Positions 45,814 through 57,724 of a stretch of DNA of 64,000 nt are shown here, piece after piece. Source of the stretch: Gari tellinella (taxonomy: Eukaryota > Mollusca > Bivalvia > Cardiida > Psammobiidae); NCBI GenBank assembly GCA_922989275.2, contig OV277861.1, positions 93,906,993 to 93,970,992 on the forward strand, written 5' to 3'. The notes beneath the pieces are model-generated. The model ran no database searches. It had not been told where the DNA came from and saw only the letters and a list, made by a program, of their open reading frames with translations. Both the position numbers and the translations under genes were made by a program. Each line of letters begins with the position of its first letter. Position 1 is the first letter of the stretch.

Positions 45814-46257
45814 TAGAATGCAGCAATACCCTGATCCAAGACGCTTTGTTTGCAAGGCTTGATATTCAATATTATTGCGACTGGTTAACTGAATTGAATA
45901 TTAACATTGCATACAGCAATTTAACAAAATACATAGATGCAATTATTGTATGAAGGCGAGTTCGTCCCTAAAAGAATGTACTTTGTTGTAAAATGCCTTC
46001 AAGATTCCCATTGTCCCAACTTTCTTTTGTCCCAAATTTTCAGTCCTGAACATTTTCCTGTATAGGCCTTAAGCTTGACTCTTCCATATAAGCTACGACG
46101 AATAATGCAGTTTTGTTATTTAATGAAAGCACTTGCACACTAGCCTGGATGCTGGAGCGGGTCTGAACAATAACAAGACGTGCAAGCCATACCCCCCCCC
46201 CCTTTATCGGGTTAGACTCACTGTTGCAATATCTTCGGAAATTTACTGTCATACTTC

Positions 46258-46490
46258 GGGGCCAGTTTCATAAATATTGTACAACAAATCTTGTCGTAAG
46301 TCAGATTATAAAAGTATCAATTATTATTCATTTCTCCATCTAATCCTGTCTTATGACATCTCATTGGAATCGTCTTGAAAATCCGATTCCAAAGAGACAG
46401 GATTATATAGAGAAATCATAAATTAAATGTATTTTTAAGTTTTGACTTACGACCGTCTTTGTAGTACAAAGTTTTATGAAACGGGCACCA
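46258..46490. mobile_element. M4 MITE
   Basis: GGGGCCAGTTTCATAAATAT at the left, GTTTTATGAAACGGGCACCA at the right; core GGAATCGTCTTGAAAATCCG with one arm partly lost. Confidence 0.87.
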
Positions 46491-47129
46491 GGTGCACTGG
46501 TCTTTTGCTAATACATGTAGTTTGCATCCATCCTGATCGGACGCTTGATAGGACATAATTATGCCTAAAATAAATTCGAGAAATAAAAGCACGCGTCAAT
46601 TATTTAAAACATATGAGGTCACGGCAATGAATTAAGTTAATGGTGATAAAGGGGAACTCCGTACAAAACAACTTTATATATCTAAAGAAACAATTTAGTG
46701 AATAAAAGGCAGGTTGTACATGTGGAGATAATGTAATACAAGGTCTTATATCGTTTTATAGCACCTTGCCGCGAGTGAAATTACATACAAAGTTAATTAA
46801 AAATTGAAGCAAACTTTGGTAATACAAGTTTCACAACTTATGAGTAATAAAACACAACTTACTTATGCTCGTGTAAACAAAGAAACGTGTATTTCATAGC
46901 CATCGTAAGTTATTTTATAGTTTTGTATTTCAAAGACGAATACAGTAAACCATCCCTTTCATGATGATCACTCAAATAAATTCGTTATCCAAGTCAATTA
47001 AATAGAGCTAAATGCATGTACGACAGAACGCTCCATTATTTTCAACTTGGTTTAAGCCGTCTTCTATCATTTACACTTTCAATATGTATTACTTTGAGAG
47101 GTAGCTCATGTTAAAGAAGTTTAACTGTA

Positions 47130-47321
47130 CAGGGCTCCAGATAAGAGGGGGTAAATTGAACAAATTCAACTCTTTCTCACTCGTTTTAACACCAAATCCT
47201 ATGATGTTACTAACCATTAGAATCGTCTCGAAGAGACGATTCTAATGAGTAGTAACACCATAGGGTTTAATCGAGAAATAAAGATTTTAGTTTTTGAAAT
47301 ACCCCCTTATCTGGAGACCTG
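47130..47321. mobile_element. M3 MITE with 6-bp target duplication
   Basis: CAGGGCTCCAGATAAGAGGG at the left, ATCTGGAGACCTG at the right; ACTGTA on both sides (47124-47129, 47322-47327). Core AGAATCGTCTCGAAGAGACG. Confidence 0.94.
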
Positions 47322-47329
47322 ACTGTATT

Positions 47330-48680
47330 CATTTTCATTATAGTGTATTTTAAAACGATAAATGCTGTTGTTAGTTATTAATCTTATTTTCCCGCAGGTG
47401 CTTCGGATTAGACATATTGCTAGTTTATATCGGTTTCGCGCATGTGCAGTTTGTAATTATACCAATGCAGACTTTGGAAGATGAAAGTTGTTAAGAATTA
47501 TTTCATACACGTGAGAGATGAAAAGAATATGAAAGCTTTGGCGAGGTTTAACATTTTGTGTAAATTACCCTTCCAGTAATACCTCTTAATGGAAACAGTA
47601 CCCAGATTTCCAGGCGGCCTCAGGACACCGCTGTGAAGATATATCCTACTTAATACCAGTTTGTTACGTATTGGCCAATTGTAAAGTCTACATCGTCTAT
47701 TTGAAGAGGCAAGCGTAATCCGTAGCATGAGGTTTTGATATACTGTTACACCTGTATTAAACAGACATTCAAAGTAAGATATGAGTACAGCAATACATAT
47801 GTTTATAACGATGGCAGCTTGATGCATGTCAAAAGTAATGCAGAAAACTCATGAATGAGTTTTCTGCAAAACATTTGTCATGCAAAAAGCAGCATTATTA
47901 TTTCAATGACCGCCATGTTCCTAATTCGAGGGTGAGATACCCTTGGTTTTAACTGTTGTTTCACATCATTATATGCTCATCAGTAAGTAATGATCACGTA
48001 CTTTCGTATTTTAACCATACACTCTCTCGAGAAGAAAAATACCCCTGATTATGCCAATTCAGCTTTCTCAATTCAGTTATATTTTACTTAGCATTTCGAA
48101 GTACATGAATAATGGGTTCCTGTGGCATTGTCTTTTAAATTTGGCTAAGAAGTAAACAGCTTTTAAAAGTTTTAGTAGTGTGTTTAAAAATCACAAAGGA
48201 ACCAAAACCATGCCTCACCCGCCGCTCAAGCTGTTTTTAATCTCAGCCTCAAAATGTATTAAAACATACAAAACATATAAACGTACAGTAAGAAAATCAG
48301 TAAATGTGTTACACTTTCATGTAGGTCGACTGGGGCGATAAAATTAAAACCTGAACGTAACTTTAACGAGCATTAAAACAAGATGTTCTCGTATTCTTTA
48401 ATAAGTGCTACAGCTTTACGCACAATGATATTAATTTTGTCATCGATAATGTAGGCATGCGTTTCGAACGTTCATGCAACTTTGGTTTCCTATAGAACAC
48501 AGAAACATTTCATAAAAAAGTGCTTCTATTGAAAATCATAACAGAAAGAAATGCGGGCTGACCAAAACAATATTCCCTTTTTAAGTGCCCGTTTCCCCAT
48601 GAGAGTATGTGCACTTGCACAATTCCCCCATTTCATCTAAAAGATATGGAGTGGGGTGGTATACGTGTTAACTCTTCAAC
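47330..48680. other. No supported gene; one P2-type hairpin
   Basis: A 109-codon minus frame at 47498-47827 has no recognisable domain. GTAATGCAGAAAACTCATGA mirrored by GAGTTTTCTGCA at 47833-47870 is a small hairpin. Confidence 0.45.
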
Positions 48681-48683
48681 TTC

Positions 48684-48833
48684 TGGGTCCAAGGTTATAA
48701 AGAGTTTGAGCTTAGTCTGAGTGTGTTCCCACGCATTTGATTGGTCAGATTTGAGCTTTTGCTCAAATCTGACCAATCAAATGCTTGAGAACGACTTTAG
48801 ACTCTACTGAAAAGCTTATAACCTTGGACACTG
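48684..48833. repeat. Foldback element with a perfect 24-bp hairpin
   Basis: Perfect arms GCATTTGATTGGTCAGATTT+GAGC (48733-48756) and complement (48761-48784) around TTTT. Weaker pairing extends outward to CCAAGGTTATAA / TTATAACCTTGG. Confidence 0.9.
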
Positions 48834-48861
48834 GGAACGACTTTACTTACATTTGCAAACG

Positions 48862-49020
48862 GTTAAGACTTTTGCAAAGGGTTAAGCTCCTGATCAGGGC
48901 CCAAACTGTTTGACACTCGTGTGAACGTTTATTCAGCTAGAATCCGTGAATTCTACCTTTAAGAAATTAAAGCAGACGACGAATTGTAAGCAGACGATAT
49001 TGCAACAGCAAAAGGGTTAA
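48862..49020 (+). mobile_element. M7-like MITE, contracted core
   Basis: TCCTGATCAGGGCCCAAACT lacks the GACGCC centre; right AGCAGACGATATTGCAACAG then GGGTTAAAA. Confidence 0.6.
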
Positions 49021-49029
49021 AAGTGTCTA

Positions 49030-49740
49030 CCATCGTTTGTCATTTGTATGCAAATATAGCATAACTGTGCAAAAAGCTTCAAATTTATTGCAATTTGGGA
49101 ATATTGAAATTAAGTTGATGATTTATCTAGCATTAGAGTTTCGTCACATCAGCGGTAAAAGAGTGTTTTACTACGATTTTACATTTGTCATGACAGCGGC
49201 ACGCGACTAATTGTTATTTATAGCCCACGCCAGTTCCCCGGATGAAAATGACAACAAACTGCACATGTTGCGTTATGCACTATACAAGGTGCTTCGTGTA
49301 ATAGCGGAAAGCATCAGTCAGAGAAAATTGGCTTTTATTGCGACAGTAATTTCTACGAACGTTATTGTTCCGAGGCGTATCGACCATTTTGGTGATTAAT
49401 CGCCTGTTTGCACGAATTTGTTCTTACATATTTCGTGATCAAAACCAGTCGGTAATAGATAGAACCAACCAAAAAACTGCTCAACGTTTGCCCCGCAATA
49501 ATCTATTTACAATCAAATCATAAATATGCAGCTTAAATTTTCCTGAAAGGCTCTATCTGAATTTGGTTAGGCTGCCATTATGCCAGCGCAATTACATTAA
49601 AATTTTGTTTTCTTTGATTACAAAACGTTTATTGGTAGACTTGCAGTAAACAAGAATATTATGATTCTCTAGCATGATATAGGGGTGAAATTTGTAAATC
49701 TTCAGGAATATTGGTTTAAACTCAATTATCGGTATTTAAA
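49030..49740. other. No supported gene
   Basis: A 62-codon plus frame at 49211-49399 is not recognised and has no splice context. Confidence 0.4.
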
Positions 49741-49747
49741 TAGAATG

Positions 49748-49807
49748 GACGCTTTTAGCAGGCTTAAAGTAAAGAAGAAAGCTCTCGTAACTTTACTCTC
49801 AGTCTGC
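49748..49807. repeat. P2 hairpin cut by M1
   Basis: AGCAGGCTTAAAGTAAAG and CTTTACTCTCAGTCTGCT arms; the M1 copy starts immediately at its right edge. Confidence 0.65.
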
Positions 49808-50039
49808 TACAGTGGAGAAAACGTTATTCTTTCCCAACAAAAGCGTTTCCGCTAAGCCCATTATTTCGCTTGCAAAAAGTTTGGTAACCCGGCGTCTGAT
49901 CAGGTTCAAACCGTTTGCCTTTCATATTAAAATAATTGGTCAGAATTGTCAACAAGTTGTCCTTTTCAGCATTTTATTGCAATGCGTTTGCGCTTCGTTT
50001 GCGTTTAAACGGGAAAGAAATAACGTTTTCTCCACTGTA
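49808..50039 (+). mobile_element. M1 MITE, left palindrome arm deleted
   Basis: TACAGTGGAGAAAACGTTAT and AACGTTTTCTCCACTGTA ends; inside, GCAAAAAGTTTGG joins TAACCCGGCGTCTGATCAGG. Confidence 0.92.
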
Positions 50040-50049
50040 ACAGCACAAT

Positions 50050-50740
50050 CCGTCAGGAGGTGGACGTTTTTATCAGGATAGAAGCATGAGAACCGACATT
50101 TCTATTCAGAAAATACAAATACAGGATACAGGTGTCTAATCAATACCCATGCTGCAAATCAGCGACAGTACCAGTTACCTAATATAATACTATTGTTGTA
50201 TACAGTACAGATCCAGATAATACACCTCAAGTCAAATATTACACCATTATTGTTTCAAATACCAAACAAACGTAGAGTAAATCATATCATGTATGAATTA
50301 CCGTTTAGAGTTGATGAGAATCTTGAGAAACATAGATGCAAACAGGTGCTCATTAGATGTCGAAAAATAATGTAGAACTCCTCAAAAAGACCGTTTTACT
50401 TAATTTCGCCATACTTAGCTGCAGTATGCTAAAAGGTAGATATTGGGATTAAATTTGAATGCCTCTTAAAATAGGTTTTGTTGCATATAACGTGCAGTAA
50501 TTCATTTATCATCAATGAAAAAATAATGTCTGAAATTAAATAAATCTTGAAATGTGACTGTCGCACTGCTTAGGGTAATGCTCTTTAATGACCCCCATTG
50601 TTTGCTAAGATCTAGTAATTTAGGAGACAACAATTTGATGGCATTATTCAAAAACGCTCCGTGTCTACAAAATAAATCACCTTTCGTGCCGTGTTTGGAT
50701 AAATAACTCCTGGTGCGCTTTCAAGGTTGCATCTCACGAA
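50050..50740. other. No supported feature
   Basis: AT-rich, no credible gene; no repeat ends recognised. Confidence 0.45.
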
Positions 50741-50750
50741 GACAGAGTTC

Positions 50751-51003
50751 AGGGCTGCCATAAGTTGACATGAAAAATCCTAAGATTTCCAAATTTGCAT
50801 TTTTCAAGTGCGAATTTACTAATCGTACCTTTACCCCATTGCCTGTTTCTAGTTTTGTTGACACGTGACTACTTAAAGCAGGCTGGAAGTAAAGCAGAAT
50901 GCGCCTAATGGCGCATTCTGCTTTCCTTTCAGTCTGCTTTAATCTACCATGTTCTTGAAAAGAAACCGAAGATTTAGGAAAATCCGGAGAAATGGCAGCC
51001 CTG
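50751..51003 (+). mobile_element. M8 MITE with P2 core
   Basis: CAGGGCTGCCATAAGTTGAC at the left, AAATGGCAGCCCTG at the right; imperfect AGAGTT/AAAGTT flanks. Core AATGCGCCTAATGGCGCATT with long mirrored arms. Confidence 0.93.
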
Positions 51004-51307
51004 AAAGTTTTATGCAAAACGTGGCACTCTTTATGAATATTCAGACTAGTGATGTTGTGCTGACTTTTGAAAATGCATTGGTGTCTTTGAGTGCCCTGAA
51101 GGCAAAACAATAGTTCTAGACAACTTCAGACAAAGCTTGATTACAGGTCGTTCTAACTATTCGGATGCGAATTTTACTCTCTGTGAAGTAGAAGTTTGCA
51201 AACAGTATCTGACTGTTGAAATCGAAAATATGTAATGCCTAGTTTTCACCAGTACAAACTGTTTAAATAAACAAATACAGTCAAAATGTAACCATGCGAC
51301 CATTCAT

Positions 51308-51466
51308 TTAACCCATTATACCAAGTTGATTCTCCCATGCTTATATTTTGGATTTGTCCATTTGTAATATAAGGGGTACCTGGTATACATTTTCATTTTC
51401 GTTTCGTCTTATATGAAATTCATGTCAGCAAACAGTGTAGACTCTGATCAGACGCCGCATAACGTT
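51308..51466 (+). mobile_element. M5 MITE, truncated at the palindrome centre
   Basis: TTAACCCATTATACCAAGTT to TGATCAGACGCCGCATAACG, then TTTTTTGCACC; everything right of the loop is missing. Confidence 0.82.
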
Positions 51467-51972
51467 TTTTGCACCATTTACTTGAATGTATCAAACAGAG
51501 CGATTCCGACAATTTGTATGTTTTGCTTATGCAAACATCTAAGTCTAGTAAGAAACGATTTATGATTATATTTATCGTTTTTTGAAATGCTTGGCACGTG
51601 AAAACGCTGACGCTATAAGTAATTTATACATAAGCAAAGAGTTTTATAACACCAAGCGATACTAAATTGAACCATAACTATACAAGCACATATGATGGTT
51701 ACGACACAGCAAACCAGAGACATATTTCTCATTTTAAGACAGGTGGCTGCTGTAAAAAAGGACACAATTGACAATGCAAAGGTCATGTGTAGAGATTGTG
51801 CATTACTTCCATCCGATATATTAAATAATATAGCATTGACCTATTTCCTACACAATCAGTCCATTCTTTGAAATGTTGCCACAGTATCTTTTTATGTTCC
51901 TCTGTACAGTTCAGCCTATTTTGAACTATCAAACAATAAGGACTAATAGTTATCTTTATAGACATATGTCCA

Positions 51973-52045
51973 CTAAATGCAGTACAAAAGTAATACAGAA
52001 AGCTCCTGAAGGAGCTTTCTGTATTACTTTCGTACTGCATTAAGC
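51973..52045. repeat. Near-perfect P2-type hairpin, 73 bp
   Basis: CTAAATGCAGTACAAAAGTA mirrored by TTACTTTCGTACTGCATTAA around AGCTCCTGAAGGAGCT. Confidence 0.88.
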
Positions 52046-52089
52046 TTATACATGTCTTAAACAAAGACCACGACACTTATTTTGAATGT

Positions 52090-53000
52090 ACAGTTTCAAC
52101 CACTGTACTGTACCAAGTATTTTACATCACATTCCTAGGTCTTATATCCTCAGCAAGGATAAAATACTTTGTAACACGGATCTTAGGCAAACGTAAATAT
52201 CCCTTAACGCGATCGCATGAAACAGATAGCGGGTGGATTAACTTAATGACAGTTTCTATTACCTAAATGAACGACAAAGCCGTAGCTTAAGATGTGCCAC
52301 TGATCTACTATAGTCGTGGTAATGATAACGATATCCCGTGAATAAAACGTGATCGGCACGAGAGTCACGTGCGTTAAAATATAACCGAGCTGCTTCAATG
52401 GTAAAAGTCCTCGGAAATTGCAAATAAGGTAGATTCAGATGAGAAGGTAAAGAAACAAGCTGAGAAAGTTAACTTTGATATGGTTTTACTATTTGAATGT
52501 AAAAGCAACCAAAACAACAACAACACTTGTTAACATAGGCGAGAGACATACATTAATATCCTTGGCTGATACCTATTTTCAAAGCAGTGCTTGATCTGAG
52601 TCTACACTGGTTACATTATTTGAGACCATTTGTCTAAATGTCTGATACTACATAGTATATTTAGTATTTGTTTCTGATTACATTATAAAGCTAAATACAA
52701 AATTTGGTGAATCTTTACCATGAAGAACTTGCTCTTTGAATACATGTACATAAGACATATTTGTGATATCTAAATCTGAAATACAATCACAGAATCCAAT
52801 ATATTTAACGAACACGTCAGCGCTTCTAAATATTACAAACTATAGGAATCGTTTCAATTTTAAGAAAGAAGACAAAACTTTGACAGATGTCACTTTCATC
52901 AAAATGTCGGTTTCAGTTACCATAGCGCACCTGAAAGGATATACAACGCAACTCTGCTATTGAGATAACTCAAAATGCGACGCGTAGTGAGTGCTAAAGA
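52090..53000. other. No supported gene
   Basis: A lone GATCTGAGTCTACACTGG P1 half at 52591. The 66-codon frame at 52763-52963 is unrecognised. Confidence 0.4.
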
Positions 53001-53007
53001 GACGAGC

Positions 53008-53092
53008 AAGCTTAAAGTTAGATAAAAAAGAAAGCAGACAGCTCCGAAAGGAGCTGTCTGCTTTATCTTTATCTTGTTTTAAGCAGACATAT
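53008..53092. repeat. P2-type hairpin with CAGACAGCTCC arms
   Basis: GATAAAAAAGAAAGCAGACA mirrored by TGTCTGCTTTATCTTTATC around GCTCCGAAAGGAGC. The AGAAAGC block is changed to CAGACAGC on both arms. Confidence 0.85.
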
Positions 53093-53559
53093 TCCTTAAA
53101 TACAAATAAACAACAACATTAAACTCATTTGAGCGGGATGTTACTGTAAACAGATACTTTGGATATGGGTATCAATGGATGGCATTAACTTGGATTGTGA
53201 TACGAGGTGCAGTTAATGTTTGCTTCTCGACTTTGTTCGAATACTATAAACCGATCACAGGAGTTTATCAATTCACGCAGCAGTTAAATACCCTGTTATC
53301 TATTCACCGGTAAATCACGTTAACCCGGTGGGTGCCGATCCAGACGGCAGTAAATATTTTAAATGGTTGCTAGGTGCCATTTTAAGGGGCCATGCAGGGT
53401 TCAGTTTTCGAGTTTTATGTGCGATTAGTGAAATTTTGCACTCTTCTTCATTTAATCTCGGACATGTTTATAACACACACTCATTGATCACGAAGGGCTC
53501 GCTTACAGTTCCTTATCTGGTGCAGCGGTGGGTGATATAGGTATCTTTGTACACCTGAG

Positions 53560-53755
53560 TACAATAAAACCTCTCTATTACTACCACAAACCTGTTAATT
53601 ATATGGTGTTTATGACAGATGACTGCTTAAAGCAATGTGACAGTAAAACAGAAAGCTCCTAAAGGAGCTTTCTGTTTTACTGTCAACTTGCTTTTAGCTA
53701 CCATCTGTCTTTTGTACAATCTAGTACCCTTCGTTCTAGAGGTCGTAAAACTAAA
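53560..53755. mobile_element. M2 MITE, good P2 core, right end worn
   Basis: TACAATAAAACCTCTCTATT at the left; core AGCTCCTAAAGGAGCT with TGACAGTAAAACAGAA / TTCTGTTTTACTGTCA arms. Confidence 0.85.
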
Positions 53756-54097
53756 AAGAAAAGTTAAGAACTACAGTCAATTCTATCTGCAATGACAATT
53801 AACTGATATTTGAAGCAAGGGACTTTATAGAGATGAGTGAACCTTACAGAAGGACGAAAATATATATTGCAGCGGAAAAGTACTAAAAGAGCTTTCGGCA
53901 TTTCTTTCGATCTACATTAAGCTGACTGCTATCCATATATCGTCCTTTGATTAGTTGAAACACCGGTGTTTGACAGTTATTATTTCATGAATGTATGAAA
54001 CAGTTAAACTATTGTTAGAAATATTTGATGGAATTTATAGGCAACTTTCATTTGCAACCGATTGGTGGCTAATTGAAGAAGTGAGATTGGACATTAA

Positions 54098-54638
54098 AGC
54101 GACTCGCAACCAGATGGTGCATTAAAAATAGTAATTTGTAAATATGTGTCAAACGCTTATATAAATGGTAAAGAATTAGTTTAGGATAAGAAATTCTGTT
54201 TAAAAAAAATGTATTTCAATAAAAAAAAATATTGGTCTATGGTGGGATTCGAACCCGGGGCCCGGCATTGGCGGACAGAAGGCAAAATAGGGGAGACCGC
54301 TTAGACCAATGGACCACGGAACTATCCGTTTATCTCGAATCGATTTAACGTATTTCAATGTGTAGCGATCGAAAGTGCATACAACTTCGCAATTCGGCTC
54401 GTGTTTATGTCTGAGTCCGTGTAGAGAAGCAACAACAACAAAAACTATACCGTCTACTAGTCGGTATAGAAAAACGATGGAAAATATCTAAAAATCTAAG
54501 ATTCGGTGACGATTCTTGAGACTTTTTTTGGACTGATCATATTGTTTTAATGTCAGAAGCCAAATAATGCCACAAATTTGCTTTTATTTGAGTATTTTAT
54601 TTTATTTTGACAAGTACACCATCCGGTTGCGAGTCCCT
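54098..54638. mobile_element. TTAA-flanked terminal-inverted-repeat element, 541 bp
   Basis: Ends are AGCGACTCGCAACCAGATGG at 54098 and its near-complement ending GGTTGCGAGTCCCT at 54638, about 22 bp with two mismatches. TTAA directly flanks both sides (54094-54097 and 54639-54642). TTAA targets are typical of piggyBac and Kolobok superfamilies; purine-first ends lean to Kolobok (inference). No transposase frame, so non-autonomous. It carries the tRNA-like segment at 54234-54315. Confidence 0.75.
54234..54315 (-). tRNA. tRNA-like pol III module or decayed tRNA inside the TTAA element
   Basis: On the minus strand: an A box TGGTCTAAGCGG (54308-54297) and a perfect B box GGTTCGAATCC (54255-54245), 82 bases overall. 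GGTCCAT at the 5' end can pair with ATAGACC at the 3' end except for one position. The T-stem closes only partly and no convincing anticodon arm was found, so a functional tRNA is doubtful; a tRNA-derived promoter is likelier. Confidence 0.5.
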
Positions 54639-54654
54639 TTAAACCATCGCCAGA

Positions 54655-54900
54655 TAGATTATGTTACAGAATTCAAGACAGATGGTTGCTTAACAGACTG
54701 AAATTAAAGCAGAATGTTCCTTAAGGGTGCCTTTACATTAAGTATGTATAAGATACCATCTGCTATGATATAGAAAGTTTCAAACCTTTTCTAATGGTAC
54801 ATATTCATGGCTTTATAAACTGGAACTACTTTCTTCAATGGTAGAATAAATTAAAGGCGCAAAGGACGTAACTAACTTTATTTTGAGTAATTGGTAAAAT
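54655..54900 (+). mobile_element. M9 MITE with worn P2 core
   Basis: AATTAAAGCAGAATGTTCCT, TATTCATGGCTTTATAAACT, TTCAATGGTAGAATAAATTA blocks; begins just after the TTAA element. Confidence 0.65.
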
Positions 54901-54972
54901 AAACTCATTGATTTGAATTGATAATGAGAAACATGTAGAAAACAACACGTGGGTGCCCTAAGTAAATGTAAG

Positions 54973-55022
54973 TAGAGTGGAGACGACGCTTTTCTTTCCC
55001 ATTTAACGCGTTTACCCTTAAA
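54973..55022 (+). mobile_element. M1 MITE left-end fragment
   Basis: TAGAGTGGAGACGACGCTTT then CCCATTTAACGCGTTTACCC; nothing further. Confidence 0.7.
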
Positions 55023-55029
55023 CAAGAAA

Positions 55030-55700
55030 TATCTTTAAAAAAGATATTCGGCGGAATGAGTGGTTGAACTAAGGCTATATAGATGAAATTGGGTGTGCAA
55101 AATTAAATGAAATTGAGGTTTTCAAAGAATTGTAATATCTTGGATTGAAAAGCAAAAAAAATTGAAACAGCAACTTTTATTTAAAATGCAAAACTATCAT
55201 GTACAGAAAGGCAAAACAGAACAATAATTCAACTCATATCCTAGCTACTGGTAGGAGATCCTCACATTAATCTATTGTTCTATATATCAAACTTCATTCA
55301 TAGAGTTTCTTGAAACAAACTATAGCATACACAAATGTACAGATACAACAGTCTGCTGAATTTCGACTGCCACTCTTGTAAATAATGATGAAACAACAGG
55401 ATTGTGTTTAACTCACTTGAGGCCATTACTTTTATATATAATATTGCTTTAAATGTATGGTAAATGTGTACAAATAGTTAACAGTTCAAACAAATTGGTA
55501 GTAAACAATTACAAAACACCTAGCTTCCTCTGTATATCTATAAAAAGATTTCAGATGTCATATCTTAAAATAGAAGTATAATTGCATCACCCCAGTGCAG
55601 AGACATACATCTCTGCCCAGTGGTAGTAAACAGTGCAGTCTGTATCTCTAAATTTTACACTCACAGTCCACATATGCTAAAACTGTAATTGGACATAGAC
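55030..55700. other. No supported feature
   Basis: AT-rich; no gene or family match seen. Confidence 0.45.
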
Positions 55701-55707
55701 CAGCCTA

Positions 55708-55899
55708 CAGGGCTCCAGATAAGAGGGAGTAAACTAAACAAATCACATTTTTTCACTCCGTTCAGCACCAAACCCTATGGTGTTACCACTCATTTTTTTT
55801 TGTCTCGAAGAGACAATTCAAATGTATAGTGACACCACAGGATTTAATGCACAAATAAAGATTTTAAGTTTGGAAATAATTCCCTTATCTGGAGCCCTG
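55708..55899. mobile_element. M3 MITE, worn P3 core
   Basis: CAGGGCTCCAGATAAGAGGG at the left, TATCTGGAGCCCTG at the right; core TGTCTCGAAGAGACAATTCA with a T run replacing the left arm. Confidence 0.88.
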
Positions 55900-56034
55900 G
55901 CTACTATCCAATCAGACTATTCAGTTTCAACAGGTGCTCTTAATTCTAAATTTCTGATCAAATGTAATTGGTTGAAATGTGTGGCCAAATAGAAAGTGTG
56001 ACTAAATAGAAAACAGTCAGCTCCGCCGAAAAAG

Positions 56035-56229
56035 TAGTTCCATTGCAAACAGTTTGGAGCCAGATCAGACGCCGGGTAACCCGGCGTCTGATCAGGCTCC
56101 AAAATGTTTGCCACTCAGATCAACATGAACAGCCATAATTGTCGAAAAGTTGTTTTGTTATGTTTTATTGCCATGCGTTTGCGTTTCGTTTGCTTTTAAA
56201 CGGGACATATTAACCTTTTCTCCACTATA
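56035..56229 (+). mobile_element. M1 MITE, left end lost
   Basis: GTTCCATTGCAAACAGTTTG, P1 core 56045-56111, right CCTTTTCTCCACTATA. Confidence 0.85.
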
Positions 56230-56409
56230 CCGAGTCTCTTCTATACTAAATATATACGACAGTGGATCCCCCTAGACTATGATAATGCAATTACTGGTTA
56301 ACTTATAGCACTCGTTTCAGCTTTGTTACACCAAACCTAACCTCTGTTGCAATACCAAAAGTACATATAACCGTACTACATATATCCTGCCGATTACACC
56401 TTGTTCTTC

Positions 56410-56659
56410 TACAGTGGAGAATCTGTTATTCTTTCCCGTTTAAACGCAAACGTACGCAAACGCAAAGCACTAAAACGTAGAAAAGAACAACTTTTTGACA
56501 ATTCTAATAATTCTTGTTTATCTTGGTGGCAAACAGTTTCGAGCCTGATCAGACGCCGGGTTACCCGGCGTCTGATCTGGCTCCAAACTGTTTGCACTGC
56601 AAATAATAGTTTTAGCGTAAACGCGTTTATTGGGAAAGAATAACAGATTCTCCACTGTA
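56410..56659 (-). mobile_element. M1 MITE, young copy
   Basis: TACAGTGGAGAATCTGTTAT and CAGATTCTCCACTGTA ends, P1 core 56529-56595. Confidence 0.96.
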
Positions 56660-56669
56660 TGTTGCTACA

Positions 56670-57270
56670 GTCGTATATGGAACCATCGCTTAAAAAGTCA
56701 GTTTAATTTCTTTAGAAAATAAAAGTGTGAGTAATAAAATTGCAATACCGCAAAACCTCCGAATGCATGTATTGACAATATGCTTAGGTTCAGACGGATG
56801 TTAAGCGATGTTTTTGAAATGTTCAGCGATTTTTAATTGTTTTTAGTTAAAATGGTTGTTAGCAATTACATCAAATGTTGAGGACAGAGCTGGTTCGGTT
56901 TTCAAAACTTTCTAGTACGAGGGAGATTATGCTCTTTAATCAATAAGTCAAACACTCTTTTCAACAGGTTATCTGAATTCAACATTTTTACAAATGCGCC
57001 TTTGGAATGATAATGTTTACAAGTGTAATAGTTTTGTAAGTAATATCAAATAAGCCATAGAATAAACAGAGCAGGCCATAACTCTTCAAGTTGATCTAAC
57101 CATGCCAGAAAATCATCCCTGAGCGCTATTGTATTTCTAGCGGATATTTTTCTCCTTTTTAACCAAATTGAGGGTCCATTTTCGGCCTTTTACAAACACG
57201 ACGAGTGATCATTCAGCAATATCAGACTAAGTGTATAATGTATCATTGGGTTTACTAATCAAATATCTAA
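56670..57270. other. No supported feature
   Basis: No gene, hairpin or repeat end that I can support. Confidence 0.45.
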
Positions 57271-57274
57271 CACA

Positions 57275-57477
57275 TACAATCGCACCTCGAAATATTGAAC
57301 TCTTCTTTGACGAACGTACCCATATTTCAAAGTTAAAACGTGGCATAGACACGTTTTAACTTTGAAATACCGGTACGTTCGACTTACGACTTACGCGAGA
57401 ATGAGCTATAGAAATAAGATGTGGATATACGGGTAATTTCGAATTAAGCGAGTACGAGTTATTGAAATTTGACTGTA
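57275..57477. mobile_element. Pogo-like MITE of a different family, with its own hairpin
   Basis: TACAATCGCACCTCGAAATA at the left and AGTTATTGAAATTTGACTGTA-type right end. The internal hairpin is ATATTTCAAAGTTAAAACGT mirrored by ACGTTTTAACTTTGAAAT. Confidence 0.72.
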
Positions 57478-57724
57478 TCTCGCAAGTATCTCATGCCGAA
57501 TTGCTGCTATTATTTACCCAGGCTCCTTCTACAGCGATCGCGTGACATTCTGTCTCTACGAGATCGATGAAGACCACTGTATAGTTTGGACTTACTTTAA
57601 GACCACTGAAATGGCAAATCCAGACTTTAACTACTTCCCCTCATAGAAATGCATGCCCATGTATTTACGGTATCTTACAGATATTCCCTCTCACTCTACT
57701 AAACATATTATTGTTAAACGTATA

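Noticed and set aside
50721..51110. 129-codon minus-strand frame
   Set aside because: It coincides with the complete M8 MITE at 50751-51003.
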